NCBI GenBank assembly: GCA_049324115.1
Contig: JBMOMN010000006.1
Span: 88,730 to 152,729 of the forward strand
Source: UBA5796 sp040752455
GTDB lineage: Bacteria > Chloroflexota > Anaerolineae > Anaerolineales > Villigracilaceae
Length of the DNA: 64,000 nt
Direction of reading: 5' to 3'
The notes under the pieces were generated by a model that searched no databases, had not been told where the DNA came from, and saw only the letters and a list, made by a program, of their open reading frames with translations. Both the position numbers and the translations under genes were made by a program. Positions 41,078 to 50,080 of the stretch are shown in pieces (the stretch's first letter is position 1; each line of letters begins with the position of its first letter).

Positions 41078-41779
41078 TCAGTGTTCAGGCCGGATGGCCG
41101 CCAGGTAATGCGTATTGAAAATCTTCAAGCTCTCCAAGAACAGGCACAGGCCCCAAGAGAGTGAGACCAGCCTGCGGGCAATCGGAGGCGCAAGCGTGAT
41201 CCGATGAAATTCAACCCGGCAATTGGGGAAACATTCCCTGATCTCTTTCGGGCGCAGGCCGCGGGTCTGTTTGTTGGTCGGGTTGAGCCAGAAGTCGTAC
41301 CAGAGGATGAGCCCGCCGGGACGCAACACCCGCAGCATATCGGCGCAGATCTGACGGCGGAGTTGCGGGTCGAGGATGGACGAGAGTGCCGTGAATTGCA
41401 GAACCAGGTCGAAAGTCCCGGACGGGAAGGGCAGGCAGGCCCCATCGGCATTGACGAAGTGCGAACCGGGCAGGGTCTGGCGGGCATGGCCCAAGCGGTC
41501 GGGGAGCAGGTCTACGCCGTACAGGTTTTCGGGGGAAGCCCCAAACGTCAGGAACTCGGCCAGCACTCCCCCGCCGCCGCAGCCCATTTCCAGGATTTTT
41601 AGTTTGGAAAGCTCGCTCAAGCCCTGCCGTTTGAGGGCCGAGAGAACCGCCCGCTGGCGGCCTTGGATGGCAAATAAGTTGGCCGGGTTGAACCAGGAGT
41701 AAACGTCGCTGTTCGAGAATCGTCGTTTGCGGTCCTCGTATTCAGCGCGCAAGCGGGAAATGTCGTTGGACTGGGGCAT
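41078..41779 (-). CDS. Class I SAM-dependent methyltransferase (intact copy)
   Basis: A 233-residue methyltransferase. Motif I is ILEMGCGGGGVLAEFL near residue 65, followed by LYGVDLLPDRL (acidic ribose-binding strand), NADGACLPFPSGTFDLVLQF and LRPGGLILWYDFW. The acceptor is unknown; the setting suggests a sugar or lipid-linked glycan. Its 5' end overlaps the glycosyltransferase gene by 38 bases. Two broken copies of its 3' end lie downstream, at 38817-39088 and 37775-37880. Confidence 0.88.
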   Translation of the reverse strand: MPQSNDISRLRAEYEDRKRRFSNSDVYSWFNPANLFAIQGRQRAVLSALKRQGLSELSKLKILEMGCGGGGVLAEFLTFGASPENLYGVDLLPDRLGHARQTLPGSHFVNADGACLPFPSGTFDLVLQFTALSSILDPQLRRQICADMLRVLRPGGLILWYDFWLNPTNKQTRGLRPKEIRECFPNCRVEFHRITLAPPIARRLVSLSWGLCLFLESLKIFNTHYLAAIRPEH

Positions 41780-42950
41780 AGTCGAAACGGGGAACCTTTC
41801 CTTCGCGGTCTTTCCAGCGATTCCGGAATTTCACCAGTCCAGCCAGAAAGCCAAGTCCGTAACTGAGATGGAGGATGGAGAAGACGAGTGGAAGGTGGAG
41901 TAGAGAGTAGAGAATAGAGAGTAGAGAGCGGTCAGTCCCATCCGCTTTGCTACGGGATGATATCCCATCCGCTTTGCTACAGGATGATATCGTGCGAGCT
42001 TTTTTGATAACCGCCCAAAGGGAGGCGGTGAGGTTGGCGAGGAGATAAAGAACAGGGACAAAATATGAAGGATGAAAGATGAGAGGATGAAGAGCTTTTA
42101 ACCACGAAGAACACAAAGTACACGAAGGAGAAAGAGGAGAGAAGAGCGTGGAAAATAGAAAATAGAGCGCAGAGAGCAGCAGGGTCAGGACAAAAGTGGG
42201 CGGGACGAATTGGCGCAGACTCATCTGGCGGGGGTGTTTTTGCAGGACGCGCACTTTCCAGTAGCCGTATTGGTAGTATTGACGCCATAAAGCGCCGGGC
42301 GTGCTGCGCACGGTGTATTCGGACTTGATCTGCGGGTCGAGCAGGACCTTCCCACCCGCCGCCCGCAGGCGATAATTGAACTCGTCATCCTGGTCACGCA
42401 CCAATTCTTCATCGAACAGGCCAATTTTCTCGAAGACCTGACGCGGCCAGGCCCCCATGTAGACCGTATCCACCCATTCTTCATTGTCTGAGTAGTGGAA
42501 ACGCCCGCCGCCGATGCCAAAGGGCGTGCTGGTCGCCAGAGCGACAGCCTTGCCAAACGGCGTATTTCCTACAGCATTCATCCTGCCGCCCACGTTATCG
42601 GCCTGGGTGCGCTGCAAGGTTTCGACACACCGGCGCACGTAATCGGGGGCAATCAGGGTATGCCCGTCCACCCGGATGATGATCTCACCTTTGGCCCGGA
42701 GCAGGGCGCGATTGAGGCCGGTAGGGACGATCTTGCCGGGGTTGTCGAGAAGGATGAAAGATGAATTATGAAGGATGAATTTTTTCAAAATGTCCCGTGT
42801 GTCATCCGTGGACATGCCATCAACAATCAGGATTTCCATGCGGTCGGAGGGGTAGTCCTGGGCAAGGATGGCGTTCAGGCAACGCTCGATGGTGGCGGAT
42901 TCGTTGTGGATGGGGAGAATGACAGAAATGATTGGATGTCTATTAATCAT
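41742..42950 (-). CDS. Family 2 glycosyltransferase carrying in-frame repeat insertions
   Basis: About 402 residues. An N-terminal GT-A domain has ISVILPIHNESATIERCL, ILIVDGMSTDDTRDIL, IIRVDGHTLIAPDYV (DxD-like) and EELVRDQDDEFNYRLR; the GT acts on a nucleotide sugar at the membrane. The C-terminal third should be transmembrane, but two stretches are encoded by non-coding repeats: an R1 fragment plus polypyrimidine tract (about 42070-42180), and a tandem repeat (41939-41998) giving SSCSKADG and SSRSKADG. ATG 42950 overlaps the preceding gene by 8 bases. Confidence 0.85.
   Translation of the reverse strand: MINRHPIISVILPIHNESATIERCLNAILAQDYPSDRMEILIVDGMSTDDTRDILKKFILHNSSFILLDNPGKIVPTGLNRALLRAKGEIIIRVDGHTLIAPDYVRRCVETLQRTQADNVGGRMNAVGNTPFGKAVALATSTPFGIGGGRFHYSDNEEWVDTVYMGAWPRQVFEKIGLFDEELVRDQDDEFNYRLRAAGGKVLLDPQIKSEYTVRSTPGALWRQYYQYGYWKVRVLQKHPRQMSLRQFVPPTFVLTLLLSALYFLFSTLFSPLSPSCTLCSSWLKALHPLIFHPSYFVPVLYLLANLTASLWAVIKKARTISSCSKADGISSRSKADGTDRSLLSILYSLLHLPLVFSILHLSYGLGFLAGLVKFRNRWKDREGKVPRFDYAPVQRHFPLAR
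41939..41998. repeat. Two-copy 27-base tandem repeat inside a glycosyltransferase gene
   Basis: catccgctttgctacgggat and catccgctttgctacaggat, each followed by gatatc, stand 27 bases apart (9 codons). The unit keeps the frame. Next to it (41890-41935) is a gagtagagaatagagagtag purine tract, also translated. Confidence 0.75.
42095..42140. repeat. R1 fragment inserted in frame in a glycosyltransferase gene
   Basis: aaccacgaagaacacaaagt and acacgaaggaga are the core R1 phrase. It falls inside the coding frame of the GT at 41742-42950 and is read without a stop. Confidence 0.7.
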
Positions 42951-43962
42951 GGCTGGCTCTGGTTCCACGAGGGGAAACTGAGTGAACAGATTGCTCCAAC
43001 AATTTTCGCCGATTGTTGATAGGGAATTCACTAAGGATTCTATCCCTGGCCTGTTGGCGGGCACTCCCCGGAGCGTTTAGCGCAAAGGTGATCGCATCTG
43101 CAATGGCAGAAACATCAGCAGAACCACAGTAAAAGCCGCCATATTCACCTACTACTTCAGGCAATGACCCTACACATGTAGTAACCGGGATACATCCCGC
43201 CAGCATCGCTTCGGCCACACTCAACCCAAAACCTTCATGCAAGGAAGCCTGAACGTAAACTGATGCCCGGTGATAATACTCAACCAATTCCTGATCGCTC
43301 GCTCGCCCGGTAAATCTCACATTTGATGATGCTATCGAGCGAAGATAGTTTATCGAATCATCCGCCCAGGCACCTACCAGGATAAATTGCACATCGGGCA
43401 ATAATGCTGCAGCGCGCACGAAAGGCTCAAGACCCTTGCGTTTCAGATTCGACCGCTCCACTTTTCCAACCGTCAATGCCATTTGCTCACGAGGCTTATC
43501 TTGCAATTCTCCAAATAAATCAGGGACGCCGATATACACGACTTTCATTCGTTCGCTTGCGATTCCCGCATTTTTCACAGCCTCTCGCTGACTAGCGAAT
43601 GAAAATGGCAACAAGATTGTGGCTAGTCCCATTGCCCAACGACTAATCCATTTTTCCAAGCCACCTCGCTGGCTTCCATAATCTGCCTCGGGCAAATTGG
43701 CGACATCATATCCGCCGATTACAAGCAAGGAAGGTCTTCGCAGCAGCTTTGCAAACAGAAGCACCCAAAATGAATTCCAACTGGCAAACCAGCAAAAGAC
43801 GATATCTGAACTTTTGATACCCCTCCAAAAGTGCGTCAAGCCAGCCGGGAACTTACGCCTTGCATAATAATCTCGGACTTCGGCCATTCCGCTCAGGATT
43901 TCACAGTCTAGTTTGACAAAAGTCTCATTGCCGCTATGAACAAAAAAGATTTTAGGCCGCAT
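42943..43962 (-). CDS. Family 4 glycosyltransferase (GT-B)
   Basis: A 339-residue retaining GT. The C-terminal nucleotide-sugar lobe has KRKGLEPFVRAAALL, FILVGAWADD and the ASLHEGFGLSVAEAMLAG block with the ExxxxxxxE motif and following TCVGSLPEVVG. The N-lobe begins KIFFVHSGNETFVKL. Specific donor and acceptor unknown. Its start overlaps the stop of the next upstream gene by 11 bases. Confidence 0.9.
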   Translation of the reverse strand: MRPKIFFVHSGNETFVKLDCEILSGMAEVRDYYARRKFPAGLTHFWRGIKSSDIVFCWFASWNSFWVLLFAKLLRRPSLLVIGGYDVANLPEADYGSQRGGLEKWISRWAMGLATILLPFSFASQREAVKNAGIASERMKVVYIGVPDLFGELQDKPREQMALTVGKVERSNLKRKGLEPFVRAAALLPDVQFILVGAWADDSINYLRSIASSNVRFTGRASDQELVEYYHRASVYVQASLHEGFGLSVAEAMLAGCIPVTTCVGSLPEVVGEYGGFYCGSADVSAIADAITFALNAPGSARQQARDRILSEFPINNRRKLLEQSVHSVSPRGTRASHD

Positions 43963-45145
43963 AAACTTCTTCTATCAGAGATTCGAGTTTGGCCACACTG
44001 GCCTGGAGTGAAAATTTTTGGATAACCGACATTCTTGCCTGACTGCCCATTTTCGATCGAAGGTCACGATCTCTTATACACTTGGCAAGTATGGCAGCCA
44101 AGGTCCTGGAATCCCCGGGTGGGAAAACAAGTGCGTCGCTCTCTGGAACGACCAATTCGACCGTTCCTCGAACTTTGCTAACAATTACCGGCAATCCACA
44201 AGACATCGCTTCTATAACGGAAACCGGACTATCAGTTTCAATCGAGGCATGAACAAAAATATCCAATGCCGCCAGTCCCTGCCGAACATCTGGAATAAAG
44301 CCAGAAAAATGGACTCTCCCATCCAAACCATATTGCTCGACCTTTGATCGCAAACTCTGCTCATAATCTCGACTACCAAAAAGTGGCGCACCTACAAACA
44401 AGAGGTGAACATCAGGAAATACAACCGCTATTTTGGCAAAGGCTTCAAGGAGAGTGGACTGGCCCTTGAGTGGAATAATACGTCCTACCTGACCAATTAC
44501 CAAAGCATCGTTTGGAATATTGTATAGCTGTTTGGTATCTCGATTCTCTTGCAGAGAGAATTGTACAAATTCCTGTGTATCAACTCCATTGTAAATAACT
44601 TCAATATCATCTCTTTGAATGCCTAAACCATCAAATTGATAGAGTAATGCCTGTGCGTCTACGATTATTCTTGAAGGAATTCTTTTTGCTCCGTATCCTA
44701 AAATGGCTCGAAACAAACCCGCTGCACGTTTTTTATCCACCTCTTCTTGTATATACCAAATGCAAGGGATATTCGCCTGACACGCCGCCAACCCACCATA
44801 GAAATGAGCAAGTAAACCTTTTGATATAACAATATCCGCCGGATTGGATTTCAAATATTTAAATAAAGTATTTGCAGCACGTAAGACATTGATAGTTGTA
44901 ATGACAAAGCCCAGGGGATTAGCAAAATATCGTTTTCCCAGAAACAAGGACACAGAAGTGAACTTCGGACGATGAACAATTTGAACTCTCAATCCTGCCT
45001 TGCTTGCAAGGCTAGGTAAATCACCATCATCAGGACAAATAATCAGGGGCTCAAATTTTGTTTTATTCAATGCATGCGCTACTCGTAAAGTTGTATATTC
45101 CACCCCGCCTAACTGCGTTTCCTGTTCAATGAAAGCAACCCTCAT
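43952..45145 (-). CDS. Family 4 glycosyltransferase (GT-B)
   Basis: A 397-residue GT starting MRVAFIEQETQLGGVEYTTL. The C-lobe has VGRIIPLKGQSTLLEAF, HLLFVGAPLFG and IFVHASIETDSPVSVIEAM with the two conserved Glu. ATG 45145 overlaps the stop of the preceding gene by 4 bases (ATGA), which selects this start over a longer frame. AT-rich compared with the housekeeping region, as are the neighbouring genes up to about 55 kb. Confidence 0.9.
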   Translation of the reverse strand: MRVAFIEQETQLGGVEYTTLRVAHALNKTKFEPLIICPDDGDLPSLASKAGLRVQIVHRPKFTSVSLFLGKRYFANPLGFVITTINVLRAANTLFKYLKSNPADIVISKGLLAHFYGGLAACQANIPCIWYIQEEVDKKRAAGLFRAILGYGAKRIPSRIIVDAQALLYQFDGLGIQRDDIEVIYNGVDTQEFVQFSLQENRDTKQLYNIPNDALVIGQVGRIIPLKGQSTLLEAFAKIAVVFPDVHLLFVGAPLFGSRDYEQSLRSKVEQYGLDGRVHFSGFIPDVRQGLAALDIFVHASIETDSPVSVIEAMSCGLPVIVSKVRGTVELVVPESDALVFPPGDSRTLAAILAKCIRDRDLRSKMGSQARMSVIQKFSLQASVAKLESLIEEVYAA

Positions 45146-45906
45146 TTGCGTTTTCCCACTCGCACTTCTTTTTCCCAGAGTTTGGCATATGTCCAAAAAA
45201 CAAAATCACTCTTATAGGCAGCCACAATAAGACCACGCATTCCATCTAAAATGCCTAATTTATAAAAATAATAGTAAAAAAATACCGCCAGCGTTCGAAA
45301 GATGATATGAAACCAGGAATAACATCTGCCGAGTTTCTCGCGCTCATCAGCCTCGTAACGTGTATATCGATCAAGTGATTTAAGTTTTTGTGAAATACTC
45401 TCAAAACCAAAGTGGAAAACATGATTTGTGAGATATAAAACCCGGCCTGCCACAATCACTTTTGCATCAACCTCCTTATCTTCGAATCGTCCCTTGTCAC
45501 GGCGGAAAAGACGCATACGGTTGCCCGGGTATGCTTCCATCGTTTTCATCCAACGGCCCAATAAATGATTTTTAGTTGGGCCAACATAACCGTCAACATC
45601 CAAAGGAATATTAATTAGAACACGCTGAATTTCCTCTTGCAACGCTGATTCCACACGTTCGTCCGCATCAATTTGAAGCACCCACTCGTACTTGCACTGT
45701 GGAATAGCCCAGTTTTTCTGCTTCGCTGAATTAACGTACTCATGCTGGATAATACGCGCGCCATATTCCCGAGCAATATCAAGCGTTTTGTCAGTGCTAT
45801 AAGAGTCGACAACAAGGATTTCGTCTGCCCATTTGACCGATTCCAGACAATCGCGAATAATAGCTTCCTCATTAAAAACAGGCAACAACACAGATAGCTT
45901 AGCCAT
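45142..45906 (-). CDS. Family 2 glycosyltransferase (WaaE/KdtX-like)
   Basis: A 254-residue GT-A enzyme: LSVLLPVFNEEAIIRDCL, EILVVDSYSTDKTLDIA, WVLQIDADERV (DxD motif) and the YPGNRMRLFRR segment typical of the WaaE-like group. A hydrophobic stretch (FRTLAVFFYYYFYKLG) suggests membrane association. It overlaps the O-antigen ligase gene stop by 8 bases and the next GT by 4. Confidence 0.9.
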   Translation of the reverse strand: MAKLSVLLPVFNEEAIIRDCLESVKWADEILVVDSYSTDKTLDIAREYGARIIQHEYVNSAKQKNWAIPQCKYEWVLQIDADERVESALQEEIQRVLINIPLDVDGYVGPTKNHLLGRWMKTMEAYPGNRMRLFRRDKGRFEDKEVDAKVIVAGRVLYLTNHVFHFGFESISQKLKSLDRYTRYEADEREKLGRCYSWFHIIFRTLAVFFYYYFYKLGILDGMRGLIVAAYKSDFVFWTYAKLWEKEVRVGKRK

Positions 45907-47314
45907 GCTCTACTCCCGTTATATAAGAATTTCCAGACTTTAATTGCCGACTGCGAATTTCAACCATAGCACAAACGAACCATACCGGTACGGCGAAAGC
46001 TGTAATCACCTCTACTCCATCAATGGCTAAGTTAATACCAGCCCCAACAAAACAGAGAAATAACCCGAAAACCAGTGGATCATCCGGAAAGGTACGGCAG
46101 AATTGCCAGATGTGCCACAAGGATGATATATACCAGCCCAAGAAGAGTAGGCCAGCAACCACCCCAAGGTTCGCAGTAACCTGGATAAAATCACTGCCGA
46201 CCCAGCCTGCGCCGCCCCAGCCTACCCCTAAAGGATTATCAATCGCCAATTGCATCGCATACTGGTAACGTCTCTGACGTTCAAGAACGCTCGATTCTCT
46301 TGTTTTGCCCTGTAATGTGTCAATAACACTTGTTGAACGTCTGATTGCCGTATCTGGGATGAAGCGATAACTGAGCGCCAGAACCAACAGAACAAAAATA
46401 GTAGCTACTGCGTTTCGTCGAGACAACCTGAGAAAAAGGGTCAACCCGAATGCCACAAATACCATCAGCCAAGCGGCGCGTGTCCCACTGATGTAGATAC
46501 CGTAAAGTTGAATTATCAATCCGAGCAGGAGGAGTATGCGCGCAGGCGCTAAACGGTACCAATTCCAAAGAGGTAGGATCATCGGCACAGATAAAGCGCA
46601 AATTATGGTGGCTATGGTTGTATCGAAAAATGCAAAAGCAGGACGTAAAAAACCTTCCGGCGTTAATGTTGTCGTGAAACTCTTGTCATTAAGAAACCCA
46701 GGCAATAACGATTGCATGAATGACAATCTCGATTCAGTTGCACCTAGAAAGGCGATTATTACGCCAGCAATAAAAAAAGCTAAAACTACATGCTTCCAGG
46801 CTCTTTCTTCTTTGAGCACATATGCTGTCACAACAAAAATAGGAAAAATCACAAGGAAGTTCAAAAACTCTGATAGCATAATATCCCAAGCGCGCCCCCA
46901 CATCAGACCAGTTACCCAGCCCCAAAGCCAAAAGAGGCTAAACACAGAAAACATAGGGGAGAACGGCCAAGGTATTGAACCTTGATTTCTGCTTTTTTGA
47001 TACACTATCACCAAGAAAAACATAATCACTATAAGTATCATCAAGGGATGGAGCGCCAAGTGGGTAGTAAGATGAACTTGACGGATGCCAAGAGAGAAAA
47101 GAAGTATCCAAATAGTGAAGCCTGTCAATATGCCGGTACGGCCAATAAAAACCATGGTCAAAATGGTTGCGACCATCAATCCGCCCACTAGCAGTGAATA
47201 ATTAAAGAACCCGGCCGCAATCAAGTAGCTTACCATCAGAACAACCGCGCACCCCAAAAACAAAACAACTAATGTAATGGGTTGGCGTCGCGAGCGATTC
47301 GGTAAAAAGCCCAT
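45899..47314 (-). CDS. O-antigen ligase / polymerase family membrane protein
   Basis: A 471-residue polytopic protein with about 11-12 transmembrane helices. The family's large periplasmic loop is present, with the YISGTRAAWLM segment and the DNPLGVGWGGAGW motif of the Wzy_C region. It links or polymerises lipid-linked glycan repeat units on the outer face of the membrane. AGGAG precedes the ATG by 7 bases. Confidence 0.88.
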   Translation of the reverse strand: MGFLPNRSRRQPITLVVLFLGCAVVLMVSYLIAAGFFNYSLLVGGLMVATILTMVFIGRTGILTGFTIWILLFSLGIRQVHLTTHLALHPLMILIVIMFFLVIVYQKSRNQGSIPWPFSPMFSVFSLFWLWGWVTGLMWGRAWDIMLSEFLNFLVIFPIFVVTAYVLKEERAWKHVVLAFFIAGVIIAFLGATESRLSFMQSLLPGFLNDKSFTTTLTPEGFLRPAFAFFDTTIATIICALSVPMILPLWNWYRLAPARILLLLGLIIQLYGIYISGTRAAWLMVFVAFGLTLFLRLSRRNAVATIFVLLVLALSYRFIPDTAIRRSTSVIDTLQGKTRESSVLERQRRYQYAMQLAIDNPLGVGWGGAGWVGSDFIQVTANLGVVAGLLFLGWYISSLWHIWQFCRTFPDDPLVFGLFLCFVGAGINLAIDGVEVITAFAVPVWFVCAMVEIRSRQLKSGNSYITGVEHG

Positions 47315-47324
47315 CTACGTTCTC

Positions 47325-47477
47325 CTATTTCCTTTCAAGGCCAACGATTGAACAATCAAGTTCATAATATCCCGTTTCTATACGTTCGAGTTGAGTTGCC
47401 TGAGCTTCCAGCCCCAAGCGCAATAACCTCTGCAACCAATAAAAAGACAAATAGCATTCCAACACTACAATGAGAAA
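47325..47477 (-). pseudogene. Possible 3' remnant of a lost gene after the FemAB-like gene
   Basis: Directly after the FemAB-like stop, the same frame stays open for 50 codons (FLIVVLECYLSFYWLQRLLR, then LERIETGYYELDCSIVGLERK) to a TAG at 47325. The segment resembles the C-terminus of a SAM methyltransferase, but I cannot name one. No start codon with a ribosome-binding site is seen. It could also be unrelated non-coding sequence. Confidence 0.35.
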
Positions 47478-48470
47478 TCATTTTTGGAGGAAATGATGCA
47501 AATAAGTCTGGATAAACCTAACCCCTCGGAAGATTGTCCCTACAATGTTATTACGCCTATACTCTGTTATAGGGACTCTTTGAGCACCAAAATGATCCTT
47601 ATACTGGATTACGCCAAGGTAGCCTCCGCTTTTCCCAAAATCGAAATACTTAAGTCCATTAGAACAAGCAGATTCGATAATTGTTGAATAAAGTAAGTCA
47701 ACGGGTCGAAATTTTAAGCTTAAGGTAAGGGTTGCATTATGCCAAAGAATAACACGCTTGTTATGATAAAAAACAATTACACCACTTACCATCTTCCCTT
47801 CCTGCCAGGCAGCCCATAGCCTTATATTTGAATTTCCTTGCGCTTCTTGAGCCAGTTTTTCAAACAGCCTAACAGGATAATGAACACCAGCCTGTCCCCC
47901 CCATCTTGAGGTTTGATCTTCATAAATTCGATAATATTCTTGATAATATTTACTAAAATCCGCTTCATTAACCGTTACCCCTCTTCTTTTGGAATAGCTG
48001 ATTGCATCACGACGGCCTTTTGAAAAATTTTTTCGCACCATAGAATAATCTTGATTAAGTTGGAGTATATGTGTAAAAGTTCCAAGTTTCGAGAAACCTT
48101 GATCAGGATCCCAAAGAAAAAAAGGGTTCCCAACAATTTGGAGATTTTTAATTTTTTTTAACTCTTTCTCGATGGCCAGCAAATGATCAGTCCCAGGCTC
48201 TTGCCTGAAAACAGGTCCACCATACGCCCCCGGAACCATTGATTCGAACCAAGGAAATGCTTTAATGTTAAATAAATACCTGCGCAACAACGGAAAAACC
48301 GCAAGATTCCCGTCTTCAAATTCCATCATAAAAGTTGCGTTTTCCCATGTTGGATAAGTCTGGGTCAATATTTTTGCCCATGCTGGGGTATGATAGAAGG
48401 TGGCAGAAGGACTTCTTTCTACAATCTCTTGCCACAAACTCTCGTTTAAACTTATCAAGTTATATTCCAT
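47478..48470 (-). CDS. FemAB-like GNAT-fold acyl/aminoacyl transferase
   Basis: A 330-residue protein with two GNAT-like halves as in FemAB and Acetyltransf_6 families: TFYHTPAWAKILTQTYP at the N-terminus, KGRRDAISYSKRRGV in the middle, and a C-terminal half with LWAAWQEGKMVSGVIVFYH and DLLYSTIIESACSNGLKYFDFGKSGG. These enzymes transfer amino acids or acyl groups to cell-wall or glycan precursors; the substrate is unknown. Low GC like its neighbours. Confidence 0.85.
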   Translation of the reverse strand: MEYNLISLNESLWQEIVERSPSATFYHTPAWAKILTQTYPTWENATFMMEFEDGNLAVFPLLRRYLFNIKAFPWFESMVPGAYGGPVFRQEPGTDHLLAIEKELKKIKNLQIVGNPFFLWDPDQGFSKLGTFTHILQLNQDYSMVRKNFSKGRRDAISYSKRRGVTVNEADFSKYYQEYYRIYEDQTSRWGGQAGVHYPVRLFEKLAQEAQGNSNIRLWAAWQEGKMVSGVIVFYHNKRVILWHNATLTLSLKFRPVDLLYSTIIESACSNGLKYFDFGKSGGYLGVIQYKDHFGAQRVPITEYRRNNIVGTIFRGVRFIQTYLHHFLQK

Positions 48471-48615
48471 TCTGAATACCCTTGTAATAACTTAGAATCT
48501 TATAAGAGAGTGCTTTAGGGTTAATTAAAAGTGGCAAGCTAATAAATCCTTTTCGTTCCCGTCTTTTACCTGCTTCAATCCTCGGCCACAAATTAATAAA
48601 CCGTCTTACAAACAA
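48460..48615 (-). other. Small open frame of 51 codons between acyltransferase and FemAB genes
   Basis: Begins with TTG directly after the acyltransferase stop and ends in a TAA that overlaps the FemAB start. It encodes a basic peptide (LFVRRFINLWPRIEAGKRRE, then KGFISLPLLINPKALSYK). It looks protein-like and could be the tail of a lost gene or a small protein. No ribosome-binding site is seen; not recognised. Confidence 0.35.
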
Positions 48616-49203
48616 TTAATTATTATGTGGGCCAAGGCTTCGTATCAATTTTGCGGGAACCCCCGCATATATAGAGTAAGGCGGCACGTCTTTGATAACC
48701 ACTGCACCCGCCCCAATCGCCGAATCTCTGCCAATATCAACAGAGGCGATAATCAAAGCTCTTGCGCCAATGTAAACTCCACTTCGAACGAGTACAGTTC
48801 CTATACGTGCTGGAATATCTTTTTGGATTGGAATATCTCCCACATTAGTGTGCGTAAGTATCATTACATCCATTGCAATAGTACAGTTCGATTCAATGAT
48901 GATTTTCCCATATAAATCAAAGAAGGCATTCCTTCCTATTTTGATGTTGTCTCCAATATTTAGATTCTGAAAAGGTTTTTGGGATTCATCTTGCCAATTG
49001 TGAATTAAGAACGGAGGCATGATTGTTACATTTTCACCAATTTCCGCACCATACCACCTTAAAATGTCAACTACCAAGCGCCCTGGTAAAAAATAGAATA
49101 AGCGATTAATAAATTCAACTGGTAATACTAAAATCAACAAGCGAAATATTATTTTAGTGGCCAGATAAACAATATCAATTACCATACGAAGACCAACATT
49201 CAT
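48616..49203 (-). CDS. Left-handed beta-helix acetyl/acyltransferase (WbbJ-like)
   Basis: A 195-residue hexapeptide-repeat transferase. After a hydrophobic N-terminus come repeated I.IG.N and IG..A hexads (IGENVTIM, IGDNIKIGRNAFFD, IGARALIIASVDIGRDSAIGAG) and the C-terminal PPYSIYAGVPAKLIR. The catalytic His is in LTHTNVG. It probably O-acetylates the surface glycan. It overlaps the GT at 49175 by 29 bases; ATG 49185 is a possible shorter start. Confidence 0.88.
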   Translation of the reverse strand: MNVGLRMVIDIVYLATKIIFRLLILVLPVEFINRLFYFLPGRLVVDILRWYGAEIGENVTIMPPFLIHNWQDESQKPFQNLNIGDNIKIGRNAFFDLYGKIIIESNCTIAMDVMILTHTNVGDIPIQKDIPARIGTVLVRSGVYIGARALIIASVDIGRDSAIGAGAVVIKDVPPYSIYAGVPAKLIRSLGPHNN

Positions 49204-50080
49204 GAATTACCCCTAAATTCCAATAGAGACCGGCAAGAAAGAATATTGGGAGTGAACTGAATCGGTCAATTTGTCTAGGCAATTTAGAAGCATGCATTAT
49301 CGGTAGATAAAACAGCCTCAATAAAATATTGACAGTCCTTAAAATATCTTTTGAGGTATGAATCCCATGAGGATACACACAATACATCTCCGGCCATTTA
49401 CGCCGTACGGAATAGTAAGCCCGTCCATACATGTAAAACTGATAAATAAATTGCTTGAGATTGGGACGATGGTAATGTAATACCTTGATCGCAGGGTCGT
49501 AATAAATTTCATATCCAAGCATCTTGATGCGCCAGTTGTAGTCCACATCCTCGCCGCGAAACAAGGTTTCGTCCTGTGGACCCACCGCTTGAAGAACTTC
49601 TCGTTTGTACGAGGCATTCACCCCAGCAATCGTGCGAACATAGCCGGACTGGGGGGGAGAAGAAAAGGTCGCTACATCGGCAATACGGCTGAGCAAGCTC
49701 TTGTCGCTCTCTGCACCCAAAACCGCTCCACCCACGCCGCCGGCTTCAGGATGCTCGGCATGAGCTTTTTTCATTTGTGCGACCCAAGTTGGAAAAACTT
49801 CGGCATCATCATCTGTTATTGCAACAATTTCACCGGTGCAATGAGCAAACCCAATATTACGGCTGGTGGAAAGATTCTTATTCACCGTCTTCACCAATTC
49901 AACGTTAAGCCCTGACCGAGACTTGTAGTTCTGAACAACCAGATCAGTACGGTCATCGCCCCCATTGACGACCACCACCTGGTCAGGCTTTTCATCTGTT
50001 CGATTGATTAAAGCTTTTAAGGCCTTTTCCAGCATGTCTGAACGATTATATGTGCAAATCAAAACAGAAAATGTGGTCAT
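49175..50080 (-). CDS. Family 2 glycosyltransferase
   Basis: A protein of about 301 residues starting MTTFSVLICTYNRSDMLEKA. It has VVVNGGDDRTDLVVQN, IVAITDDDAEVFPTWV (DDD metal site), and LFRGEDVDYNWRIKMLGY with the ED catalytic-base region. The C-terminal segment is hydrophobic. ATG 50080 overlaps the stop of the preceding GT (ATGA). Confidence 0.9.
   Translation of the reverse strand: MTTFSVLICTYNRSDMLEKALKALINRTDEKPDQVVVVNGGDDRTDLVVQNYKSRSGLNVELVKTVNKNLSTSRNIGFAHCTGEIVAITDDDAEVFPTWVAQMKKAHAEHPEAGGVGGAVLGAESDKSLLSRIADVATFSSPPQSGYVRTIAGVNASYKREVLQAVGPQDETLFRGEDVDYNWRIKMLGYEIYYDPAIKVLHYHRPNLKQFIYQFYMYGRAYYSVRRKWPEMYCVYPHGIHTSKDILRTVNILLRLFYLPIMHASKLPRQIDRFSSLPIFFLAGLYWNLGVIHECWSSYGN

Noticed and set aside
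47478..47480. TGA of the FemAB-like gene as a second selenocysteine codon
   Set aside because: The frame continues after it, but there is no redox motif, no hairpin at the proper distance that I can see, and the protein already has full family length.
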